From: Allium sativum
Taxonomy: Eukaryota; Streptophyta; Magnoliopsida; Asparagales; Amaryllidaceae
NCBI GenBank assembly: GCA_030737875.1
Contig: CM060912.1
Span: 883,337,199 to 883,401,198, forward strand
DNA length: 64,000 nt
Direction: 5' to 3'
The position numbers were made by a program, and so were the translations under genes. Each line of letters starts with the position of its first letter. Position 1 is the stretch's first letter. The notes under the pieces are model-generated. The model was not told where the DNA came from. It saw only the letters and a program-made list of their open reading frames with translations, and searched no databases. Below are positions 50,520 to 61,069 of this stretch, piece after piece.

Positions 50520-50720
50520 TCGACGATCTTGTTCTTTGCCCTTGTCCTTGTCCTATGATACTTAGCTACATGTCCTTTTTTACCATACCAACGATGTTCT
50601 TTATTGTCATGGGTTTTATTATTCTTTTACTTTGACCTCTCCCCTTTCACCTTTTCCTCCTCGTTCTTAGTATCCTTGTATAGCTTGTTGACAAGTTTCT
50701 CGAAAGCTACCTCCATCGCA
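50520..50720 (-). pseudogene. gag: gag remnant with a zinc-knuckle trace
   Basis: On the minus strand a short frame starts MEVAFEKLVNKLYKD at about 50716 and ends at a stop near 50635. Further on, HRWYGKKGHVAKY recalls the C-X2-C-G-K-x-G-H-x-A-x-x-C knuckle of chromovirus gag, with the cysteines lost. The gag core is absent. Only the knuckle trace is convincing. Confidence 0.55.
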
Positions 50721-51010
50721 CGGCAACCCTACAAAGCTTGAAATAAGATTAGTCGCAAGTAAAATTACCGCGGCTACAGATGGAGGTTGGAAACTACTTT
50801 GCCCTCCGACATGTGTCGCATGCCTACAAACTATGGTGAAAAAGAAAGAGAGAAGAGACTCAAGGAGAGAATCAAAAGATAGTGCATATGGCTTTGGGGA
50901 ATATGCCTTTCGTAAAACAAAACTTTTATTTAGAAAAATGCTTCTTTGTAAACGTTTTGAAAATAATTTCAGAAGGTTTTTAAAAGCTTTTTCCCAGTCT
51001 GGTAACCTTC

Positions 51011-51025
51011 TGCTCTGATACCAAA
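51011..51025 (-). other. Primer-binding site for initiator tRNA-Met (minus element)
   Basis: The minus strand reads TTTGGTATCAGAGCA directly after the LTR end at 51026, a perfect plant iMet primer site. Confidence 0.92.
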
Positions 51026-54000
51026 TGTAACACCCCACCTCCGCTAGGGTCACTCACAAAGGGAATGCACTAGCTTTGGTGGAGCATTATCTAGGTAAAC
51101 ATAAACAGAAATATTACAAGACAGAACATATAAAATAGCGGAAGAAGAACCAAATTTCATTGCTTTAAAATCTAGAAAGGTCTAAAGCCTTTTACATCAA
51201 AATGCTATTAAATCCATTACATTGAAATATGTCTTGCAATAGTAAAGAAGCATAAAACCATAGTCATAAATCATTCACCAAGTAAAACAGCAAAGCAAGC
51301 CATAGCCAGGAGAAATCCAAGCAGTACATGAAAGAGCCTTGGGGCTTGGTAAGATCCGAACTAAGCTGTATTCTCACCCTGCGAACCTTGGGGGGGGGGG
51401 GGAACGAAAGAAAAAGAGGCGAAACAAACTGGGTCAGTCATAAAGACTGAGTAAGTCCTAGTGGCTTTCAGCATAAAAACAGGCGAAGATAATATGGCAT
51501 GAATAAACTGAAAGTAAACATAAGCATGATGACAAGGTAAGCTACATGCACGATGAATCAAGTGTAACATTGCAAGGTTTCTATTAAGTATAACATCGCA
51601 AGATTTCTAAGCTTCACCATTCCACTATTTTCTCTGATTTCCTATATTCTCTGCACCAACTGTACTAGTACCCCAACCCGTATCTTCCTTTCCATGTATA
51701 TGTACAGTCCCTTGCCGTATATCGTACGGGTTTCATCACGTATTTCTATACTACTCCAACGTAGTACCACCATTCTTGAAATCGTTTGGACCGCCAACCT
51801 TGTTCTGGCTAGGTTTCCTTATCATGAACTATCGCGTGTTCAACTAGGATTTATGCCACCTAGGACCACTAGGGATTATGCGACCTATTGAATGTTTTCT
51901 AGATTCGATTAGGGTTTATGCCACCTTGGACCACTAGGGATTTGCTACCTAACGAACAACACCCTTTTTCCACGTAACGATCTATTAATCGATCGGCTCC
52001 CTACAAGTCCTAGCTCGTTCATGTGTCTGTTTCATACGACCCAATCAAGAAATGTAGTCACCTGTGCTAGGTCCACCATAGGGTGTATCAAGCCCTAGGG
52101 TGCCAACCACCGACATGAATCAAGCACGCACAATGTAAACCTCTTGGTGCCCAATGCCTGCTTTTTCAACTCCAGACTACGTGCACGACCATAGTCCGCC
52201 TGAACCTACGATGGCGCACCAACTCAGCCGTTGTTCTGGTCGCTTACAATCAGCCCAGTAATCGTGCCCCACCCTGCCTAGTTCTAGGGTATCGTGATAC
52301 ATCTAGTGGGTTACTGCTGAAAAGGACCGCGCAACTAGGGTTTTCGTCCAGTAGGTTAAGTGTTGTCATTTAAATTCGAGACTTAACCCCATCAGTCTAG
52401 CATGTCAAGTTGGTTAAGTGTTGTCATTCAAGTTCATGACTTAACCCGCCTACGTGTCATGTCAAATTGGCTAAGTGTTGTCGTTCAAGTTCATGACTTA
52501 ACCCTACGAATCACCTGTCAAGTTGGTTAAGTATATTCAATCGGTTCATGACTTAACCCTATCAAATCTTCGTGTCCAATTGGTTAAGTATATTCAAGCG
52601 GTTCATGACTTAACCCTATCAAATCATCGTGTCAAATTGGTTAAGTATACTCATATGGTTCATGACATAACCCTATCAAATCATCGTATCCAATTGGTTA
52701 AGTATATTCAAGCGGTTCATGACTTAACCCTATCAAATCATCGTATCTAATTGGTTAAGTATATTCAAGCGGTTCATGACTTAACCCTATCAAATCATCA
52801 AGTCAAATTGGTTAAGTATATTCAGGAGGTTCATGACTTAACCCTATCAAATCATCGTGTCAAATTGGTTAAGTATATTCAAGCGGTTCATGACTTAACC
52901 CTATCATGTGGCATTAATTCAGTAATGCACCCCAACCTCTCACATCAGACCTATTATTGTGGTCATTGGATATGCCGAGCGGTTCCGGGCAGATTTACAC
53001 CACAACTCAGTCTGACCTCGGGTTTCATGCGCGATATGACCAACTACCCACATTGGATCCTATTGTTTGCAGTAAATGGATTTGCCGGGCGGTTCCGGGC
53101 AGATTTACACTGCAAACTCAACCCAACCTCGAGTTGGCCATTTTCATGTTTATTCTAATGTCATGTCCATGTTCAAGTTTCATGTCAAGTTCGTGTCTAG
53201 TTTCATGGCGAGTTTCATGTTAAGTTTCAAGTTTTCACTTATGCCTATTATCAAGTTAATGATTCATATTCATAACCAATTCATGTTTCAAGTTCATAAG
53301 CATGCTTACGTGCCTTCTAGATGTCCAATACATACCAACTACCCAAAACCCAACTTAGGCGCGTTCATATTAAACTTTCTCCAAGTCATAAATTATCATA
53401 TATGTTTCTACTCCAAATTTCACATAATTAAGATATGCCCATATTCTAGGTTACATGTCCGTTTTACATATGCCCAATTCATACCAAATTTACATATGTT
53501 CAATTCATGTCGTTTTACATGTATGCCAATTTTCATGCCATTTTACCATATCAAGTTCTAGCCACAATTACATGTATCAAGTTTTATACCCAATAAACCC
53601 AAATCATGATTCATGATGTAGTTATCCCAAACTATAATCTTTTTGTTACAATACATGTCAGTTGCCCAAGTTCATAATACATGTTTATGCCAATTATCAA
53701 ATTTACAATTGCTTTCATGTTCAAATTCCCAATTCTACATATGCCTAATTAACATAAACCCAATCTTTTGATTTAATTTACATAGGCCCGAACTCGTGGT
53801 TTAATTTGCATGACAAATTACATACATGTTATTTATACCAAATCTCATGTTACATTACATAGATCCTATTTGTGCCAAATTCCATGTATATAATATTTAT
53901 GCAAATTTTTTTCATAACAAAATTATACCAAAATTTACAGATCAAGCCCAAACTTGCAAATACAATGATAATATCCAATTTCATGTTGCAAATTATTACA

Positions 54001-55032
54001 TCATATTCATATAGGCAATAATCCCATAATTCCCCCGTATACATATCGTACGCAAATCGCGATTTTAGGCCAAGGTCCGAAATTGACCAAGGTTCATGAA
54101 AGAAAATAAATTGTGGGAGATAGAAATTGAATAAAAATGAGATCAGAGGAAAACATCATCATAGGCATAAATATTACAACTTGATGATAACGTCATTACG
54201 AATCAAGAAAACTGCTGAATAGATCATAAACTTGTCATGAGCATAAAGATAGACAAGTCCCAAAACACAAGATTAAAGGAGCAACAGAAATAGATCAGAA
54301 TCGATAAACATACTTAAAATCCAATTCCACTTTATTCCATGGCCACATTATAATTAAATGTTTAAATCTAAAAACAACTAGAACTTACAGAGCATGGCTA
54401 GTGAATTAGGAACTGAATTTGTTGTAATAATGTTGCGGCATTGTTAATTTATTGTCTTGAATCATTGTTGAAGCTTTGCTCCTCGAATTGATTTGAGTTT
54501 GAATGCTTGTACTTTAATTTGGGGGCGGCGGCCATGGTTCAAGAGGGAGTTCAGCAGCATAATAGTGTAAGAATGATTTGATATGAATTAGGTTAGGTCT
54601 TAGGGTGTTTTTATAGGTGTAGAAACTAGTTTAGGCCCTTAGATTAACCCTAGAATCAATCCGGACCGTCAAAACAAGTCTTAGGCTTCAAAAATGAGTT
54701 CAGGGTCAAAACAGGCCGACCAGGTCGACCTGTAAGGGGGGAGGTTGACACTATGTTCGACCTGGGGGGTAGGTCGACCCTATGGTTGACTTGGGGGGGT
54801 AGGTCGACCCTATGGTCGACCCCTTGGTCCAGTCCTGCTTGAAAACTGCTTAAACTTGTACAGGCCATAACTTCTTCATCCGGACTCCGATTTTCGAAAA
54901 CTCGGACTTTATTTCATGTAAAATTTCGAGACGAACGCAATGGCATAACCTGTTTCCCTTGATTCTGACTTTAAAATTTAATTCTGCCTTGATTAATTGT
55001 TTTAACATGTTATAAAAATACAGGTTGTTACA
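51026..55032 (-). mobile_element. 5' LTR of the chromovirus-like element
   Basis: 4007 bp; 54 bp longer than its sister, close to the size of the one extra 57-bp unit it carries. It contains a TATA box (TATAAAAA, minus, 54608-54615), a GTAAGT donor-like site (minus, 54383-54388), a partly decayed GTCGAC cluster (54723-54820) and a G tract at 51391-51402. Confidence 0.93.
52354..52905 (-). repeat. 57-bp minisatellite, ten units
   Basis: Counterpart of the array at 46210-46704 with one extra unit. Units carry the GGTTAAGT and ACTTAACC arms. One unit (about 52638) has ACTCATATGG and an ACATAACC arm change that the other LTR lacks. Confidence 0.92.
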
Positions 55033-55037
55033 GATTA

Positions 55038-55790
55038 CTTCACCAAATGGGCTGAAGAGAACCATTAACCACCATCACGACCAAGCGGTTGATCGGTTTT
55101 ATCGTCATAAACACCTTATGTTGATTTGGGCTCCCCAAGACTATCATTACTGATAATGGAACCCAATTCGACAACACAGAGTTTAAAACTTTCTATTGAC
55201 AACATCATATTAAGAAGAGATGCACAGCAGTTGCGCACCCATAATCAAATGGACAAGTAGAGGTCATGAACAAGGTCATCAAGAACATTCTGAAAAAACG
55301 ACCGGATCAGGCAAATGCCAATTGGGTCGACTAGTTACTCTTAGCTCTCTAGGCATATCGAACTACCCATAAGTCGACAACTGGCCATACTCCTTTTGCA
55401 CTCTCATGTGGTTTAGAAGCATTCATCCCAGTAGAGCATGAAGTTCTCTTTAGCAGAATGACATATTATGATCCTTTAACTAACAAGGCTCATCTATTAG
55501 AGTCACTGGATATGATCAATGAGAATAAAGAGGAAGTGGACCTACGTGCTTCAGAGCATGGACATCAGGTTGCCCAATACTATAATAGAAAAGTATGACC
55601 TAGAACCTTCAAGCCTGGCAACCTCGTCTTGAAGCGTGTATTCCCAACCCCCGTCCACATAGGCCCGAAGTGGGAATGACCATACGCCATTCATCGGAAG
55701 CTCAATAACAGAGATTTCAGGCTAACGACCATTGATGACAATCATCTTCTGAGAGCATGGAATTCCAAGCATTGCGACACTATTTGACTT
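55038..55790 (+). pseudogene. pol: Tat integrase, core and C-terminal part (broken)
   Basis: Resumes the integrase core after the GATTA duplication, starting FTKWAEE. The second catalytic Asp is in ITDNGTQFD (55152) and the Glu in SNGQVEVMNKVIKN (55260). AYRTTHKSTTGHTPFALSCG is the conserved segment near the core end. The C-terminal part has YYNRKV, FKPGNLVLKRV and later RAWNSKHC, close to the normal end of Tat pol. In-frame stops occur at about 55198, 55242, 55333, 55351, 55597 and 55677. The three core acidic positions are retained but split by the insertion. Confidence 0.9.
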
Positions 55791-56846
55791 AAGTATTTAT
55801 TTTGTTCATTTCTGAATTATGTAGTGAGGCATGATTTTCCCAAAGCTATCGTTTATAAATAAAGGCTCTTTCCATGCTCTGTGAATGTTTATGTTGATTT
55901 GACCAAGTATTATATTCTGATTGGCCTATGCCGAATATGAACGAAGGGAGTGGTTACCTCCCTAATGACGTTCAATTGCTTGTATTTCGACAAGTTAACT
56001 CAATTATGTGATTAATCGGACTTGGGTTAACCTAAGTCGGGATCGACATTGATGCTTGACACAGCGATTCCCACTTTGCAAACCAAAGTGAAGAAACAAC
56101 GCTTAAATGGCATATGAAACTCTTCCCTCTTTTGATGGGACAAGTATAAACAATAGGGGTGGAACTCGTCCATCCTGACGACAACTTCTTCCCGATTGGG
56201 GCAATAAGGTGATGCCCGGATAAGTGTGACCCGACCACTTTTCCAACTAACTTCGTTCCTCATATCTAGGAACGGAATATTGACTAAACTCGAGTTCGAT
56301 ATCGACACTCGAATCGACATAATCTCACTTTATGACTTGAAGTGTAGATTGGATTCCAAAGCGAATGACATGACCATTCGTACAACCAACTCAAACCCTC
56401 ATGACCCGAGAATGAGTATAAAATCAAGGTAGGTGTGAAATAGCGCACCACGAGTTAAGATCGCTATAGCCCGCAACTCTAACTTGGATTCACAACAGGA
56501 GAGTAAAAACAATTTAGATCAAATAACCAAAGGACTTGGCTCCTACCCAACTGAAGGCCCGGGGGGATGAGCATAGACTTAGTCTAAGATATCTACTGAT
56601 GCTGGGGGTATTGGCATGAACTTATAAATTAACCTCGAATATGCCATGGACTTGGCTTATAATTCAAGGTTAATTTGGGGCATATACATTGTACCCTTAA
56701 GTCATGTCGCCCACAAGTTACATATGGTTCTAAAAAATTAAATCGCAAATACATTGAATAGAAAGCGAATGATAGACACAAACCACTTTATTAGTTATAA
56801 ATTTGTATAGAATGATAACCAATTAACTAATTGCTTGTTTTATACA
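55791..56846 (+). mobile_element. Tat 3' spacer after pol
   Basis: Non-coding sequence that in Tat elements lies between pol and the antisense ORF. It contains CCTAAGTCGGGATCGACATT near 56030 and purine-rich GGCCCGGGGGGATGAGC at about 56557. Short frames on both strands (56027-56432) lack similarity to anything I know. The Tat 3' LTR is not reached in the window. Confidence 0.6.
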
Positions 56847-57135
56847 GAGTGATAAAGAAAAAGGCGAGAGATGCACTCGCAACAACCACAGCAGGCTAGT
56901 GGAAAACTAATAGAAACAAATTCGAGAACATCAAGGATTTAGATGTTTTGGTCATCTTAAGATATCTGAGCTTCTTTTGCTCCTCCTTCTTAGTCTCGAG
57001 TGATAAAGCAAAAGGCGAGGGCTGCACTCGTAACAACCACAACAGGCCATTGGAAAACTAAAAAACCAAATTTGAAAACATCTAGGACTTAAATGTTTTG
57101 GTCTTAAGATCTCTGAGAATCTTCTACTCCTTCTC
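56847..57135 (-). repeat. Tandem duplication, 151-bp period, interrupted by a solo LTR
   Basis: Copies start GAGTGATAAAGAAAAAGGCG (56847) and GAGTGATAAAGCAAAAGGCG (56998) and include GATGCACTCG/GCTGCACTCG and AAATGTTTTGGTC segments. The second copy is cut at 57135 by the solo LTR and continues at 62650 with AGTCTCAG, as the first copy does with AGTCTCGAG. On the minus strand it covers the end of the antisense ORF. Confidence 0.85.
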
Positions 57136-57771
57136 TGTGATGACCCCAAACTTCCGCAGTACGAAAGCAAGGACAATCATTTGAATACAACACATAAACA
57201 ATAACAGCAGAGCAGAAATATAGAATTACAGCAGAAAAGTACGTCAAATTACACTGGGAATAATATATCATCAGAGTTACACAGCATAATAGGGTCATAC
57301 TTAGTACATAATACAGTGTTCAACTTAATATAGAATGTCTGCAGCGGAATAAACATAATACACTAAGTGAAATCTAAACAGCATAATAGAAAATGGTAAG
57401 ATCCATCTTCAGCTCCATAGCTATCCAGAATGAGTCTTCTAAACCTGTACACAAGGCTGCCCGTGTGGAAAAGAGGGCAACCGAGTTTGCAAAGTGAAAC
57501 AAACTACGAGTCAGTCATAGGACTAGTATGAGAAATCCTATTTAATAATAAGGCTAATCACAGGACCATGCCGCTAACCTTGAACGGGTTTATTTCATTG
57601 GATTACCAGTGCATAAATAAAGTAAATCGTTAAATAATGCAATGCTTTAAGAAAGTGATTAACCAGTTGGGTATTCGGGAGTCAAAAACTCATTAATTTT
57701 AGGTTTAAGATTGGTTTGAATTTTTTCTTTAGTTATTAAATTTTGCATTTTGATCGATTTAAAAAAATGAA

Positions 57772-57843
57772 ACCATTATAAGACTCAAGTCACATCACAC
57801 AATGCAACGCAAACCGGAGGATAGAGTTTACCTTATAATGATC
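57772..57843 (-). other. Conserved stem-loop (3'-most solo-LTR copy)
   Basis: On the sense (minus) strand, arms GATCATTATAAG (57832-57843) and CTTATAATGGTT (57771-57782) pair over twelve positions with two G:U pairs. The loop keeps CTATCCTCCGG and GCGTTGCATTGTGTGATG. Confidence 0.7.
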
Positions 57844-59389
57844 AAGAATGCTTGATACGATAAAACGGAGTTGATATTATAATAGTGTATATATGTTTTC
57901 AAAAACATTTCAATCATAATGTATCAATCATAGACGGCATAGCTACCGTATACTATGTTGCCAAATATAGGTTTACAATCAAAACCGCAAGGGTCATATT
58001 GGAAGTTGTATTTCCATCATGAACCAAGGCAATAGATAGTCCTCACCGAATTCGAGACAATCTAATCCATGTCTCAGGATACAACCACGACTGCACCCAG
58101 GAGCCACAGGGCCGGTCCACAACTAATGTTAGTGGATTATATAAAAATTCCTGAACAATACGTCTCCCCATCCTATGGGGAGTAAATAGAGCCACTAGGG
58201 ACTCAATATCCGAGGTACCTCAGTTTCCATCATCCACATAAATAAAAATATCTGTCGTGTAAAACCCAAACACCACTTCTAGCTAGAAAGAAACGCATGT
58301 TCTCCCTGGATCCTTCTCCCGTTTCTGGTTCATACCGGGGTGTGAGGTTTGCGAAGTAACGCCATACACAAAGCTATGCTACAATAAAGCTGTGCTTTGA
58401 TCATCAACCACAAGACTCTGCTTTTCAACAATAAACCTTGATCATTTGCATCTTGGCATGCCACACTGACACTTCACTCCATGCGATCGATAACTATCAA
58501 TATATAACCCCTGAGCTCGTGCATCTCAGAGAAGGGTGTTAAGCGAGAGAATAAATTCTCCGCCACCAACAGTTATATATTAAATAGAAATCAATTTACA
58601 TGGAATGAAATCCAATGTTATACACACATCCATTTACAAGTCCGTTCTGGGTCTGAACGAAACCGGAGACACCTTATTCCTCGTCCCATATGTCCAATAC
58701 GGAAGAGAGGTGCTCGCATATCCGGACGATCAACAAGTACGTCCGAACAACTACCACTGTAACCCTTTACTAGGAGCTAACCAATGCCGGACATCGGTAG
58801 TTATCCATTCAATGTGAAGATCGCCGATCTTCAATCATCGTCTTCAAATCTTCGACTTCCAATCATTTTATAATTATTTGAAATGAGAGTTAACTCGGGC
58901 TTTTCAAATAATTTCTCGAATATATATACTTTAAATCAATCTTTTCATTTCATATCATTAATATTATTTTATAACGATTTATCGCTATTTTTATCTATTT
59001 AAAAAAAATAGCCATTTCAAATAAACGACGCTTCGGGTCATTACATGGCCCTAGCTCTGTTTTCATCAAAATTTGATTTACACATTTCTCAAAATCTAAC
59101 CGTTGGATCTTAGCAAATTTTACATTGTTGAAAAGATCTTTTCAAAATGAACCCAAAGGTTCCAGTTTTGGGAAAATCCGACGGTCGGATCTTTTGTTAT
59201 AATCGTTTGAAGTTCCGATTTCAAAACGTGAACTACAGTAGCGCGATTCGTTTTATTTTAATACATATATATAAATATATATAAATCGTTCGACGATATC
59301 AAACTATTTCTAATTCAACATTGATTTCTATAATATATGAAATCACATATAACATTTAAAATGAAATTTTTAAATATTTATCCCTATTG

Positions 59390-60660
59390 TTACGTTGGAA
59401 AATGTAGACTTTTATTTCAATGTATTACTACATTGAAAAAGGTAAACTTTTATTCCAATGCATTACTACATTGAAATAGGTAATTTCTCACTTCATTCTT
59501 TATTTACGTATAAAAATGTAACTTCCCATTTCATATTTTATTTACATAGAAAAGTGTAAATTTCTTATTCATATTTTATTTACATTTAAAAATGAAAACT
59601 TTTTATGCTTTCTTTGATTACAAGCAAGAATGTAATTTCATTCTTTACTTTAATTACATATTGAATTGTAACTTTCAATCTTTACCTTAATTACATATTT
59701 TAAATGTAACTTTCATTCCTTTATTTTAGTTACATTTTTTATGTACTTTCATTCCTTTATTTACATTTGAAAAACGTAAGTTTCTTAATTTCAACATATC
59801 ATTACATTGTAAATTTCTATGTAATCCTTTCTTAAAATAAAAATGTAAAATTTCCATGTAACCTTTATTTACATTGAAAAATGTAAATTTCTATTCTTTG
59901 TTTTGTATACATATAAAAATGCAATTTCTATGCTTCATTCTTTGATTACATTGAAAATGGAATCTTTTATACTTTTCTATGATTACAAATAAAAATGTAA
60001 TCTTTATTCTATATATCATTACATTGAAAAATGTAACTTTTTACTTCAATATAAGATTACATTGAAAAATGTAAGTTTTCATTTCATGTTTGTTTTACAT
60101 TGGAAAAATGTAAATCTCTATTCATTCTTTATTTACATTGAAAATGTAAATCTTTTATATCCTTATGTATTTACATTGAAAATGTAAACTTTTATTTCCT
60201 TATGTATTACATAGAAAATGTAAAATTTTATTTCATTATGACATTACATAGAAAAAGTAAACTTTTATTTCATTATGATATTACATAGAAAATGTAAACT
60301 TTTATTTCATTATGATATATTTTTAATGTATCATTTACATTAAAATATGAAATCTAATGTCAAAATATTTTAACATCCAAATCTCTATTTTAAAGTTGCA
60401 TTACATAAAAATGTAAAATGTAATGCAAATACAATTTATATTAATATTTTAATTTTAATGTTTTATTTACATTAAAATATGAGTTTTCCAAGGCAAACAC
60501 ATTTTCATTTATCACTGCTTATTTTTAATGTTTCTTTTTCACTAAAAATGTAAATCCCAATGTCACAACATTTTATTTCTCAATGCTTCATTTTAAATAT
60601 TGTATATACATAAAAATGTAAAATTAAATATAAATTAATTTTATAAGACAATGACCAATT
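59390..60660 (-). repeat. Degenerate array of short hairpin units
   Basis: About 20-25 units, typically TTACATTGAAAAATGTAA, an inverted repeat (arms TTACATT and AATGTAA), separated by 30-45 bp linkers such as CTTTTATTTCATTATGA. Units degrade toward both ends. It is placed after the leader, as the arrays in the other LTRs are, but its sequence is unrelated to theirs. Confidence 0.8.
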
Positions 60661-60706
60661 TTGAATACATTGAAAATGTAGATTTAATGTGGACATATCA
60701 CGATCA

Positions 60707-60712
<6 letters not shown>

Positions 60713-60739
<27 letters not shown>
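60713..60739. repeat. (TA)n microsatellite
   Basis: Uninterrupted TA run in the 3'-most solo LTR, close to the conserved island. Confidence 0.9.
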
Positions 60740-60743
<4 letters not shown>

Positions 60744-60821
60744 TCTGATTTTCATATTATTCAACCAATTAATATATATAACAACATAAATATTTTATAA
60801 CACAAAAATATTGTAGAAAAT

Positions 60822-60925
60822 TTCGGCAGCATACCAGAAGGGTAATTAGAACCGGCACCGTCCCGATGTACGGCTCCTCGCACTACCTTAAAGCCTCGCA
60901 GCTTTTGACAATGGGGATTTCAATA
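60822..60925 (-). other. Conserved island with a GCGA-loop hairpin (second copy)
   Basis: The minus strand matches 13041-13145 over about 100 bp. The hairpin at 60890-60905 has arms AAAGCT and GGCTTT around GCGA; relative to the other copy one A-T pair is replaced by G-C and one C-G by U-G. Confidence 0.65.
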
Positions 60926-61046
60926 ATCTATTTCGTACGCAGACAAATTTTTCCATAAACTAATCCCATTTCGATTCAACCAAAATCAACCACAAACAAT
61001 CAACCATTTGTAATATTCACCAAATTTCGAACTACAAATCAAACAA

Positions 61047-61069
61047 GTCATCCATGGTTTGTAGACGAC
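61047..61069 (-). other. Conserved hairpin (3'-most solo-LTR copy)
   Basis: On the minus strand, arms GTCGTCTA and TGGATGAC around CAAACCA. Compared with the copies at 9276 and 22603, the arm changes leave all eight pairs possible as RNA, two of them G:U. Confidence 0.65.

Larger units (their letters stand above)
48834..51025 (-). mobile_element. Degraded interior of the chromovirus-like element
   Basis: Minus-strand order from the right: primer site, leader, gag trace, protease trace, about 1.1 kb of AT-rich non-coding sequence and the polypurine tract. Next to the tract, ATTTCGGGGATGAAATCC is the usual pre-tract sequence of Tekay-like elements. A 5-6 kb coding region would be expected, so most of pol was deleted. 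Confidence 0.85.
44881..55032 (-). mobile_element. Chromovirus-like (Tekay/Del-type) LTR retrotransposon, internally deleted
   Basis: Two LTRs, 44881-48833 (3953 bp) and 51026-55032 (4007 bp), flank a 2192-bp interior. Perfect 5-bp TSDs GATTA lie at 44876-44880 and 55033-55037. On the minus strand the 5' LTR is the right-hand one, with a primer site at 51011-51025; a polypurine tract sits at 48834-48850. The interior keeps only a zinc-knuckle trace of gag and a protease fragment; reverse transcriptase, RNase H, integrase and any chromodomain are gone. LTRs are about 97 percent identical in the first 155 bp by eye, so it is younger than the LARD-like insertion if the rates are equal. Confidence 0.93.
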
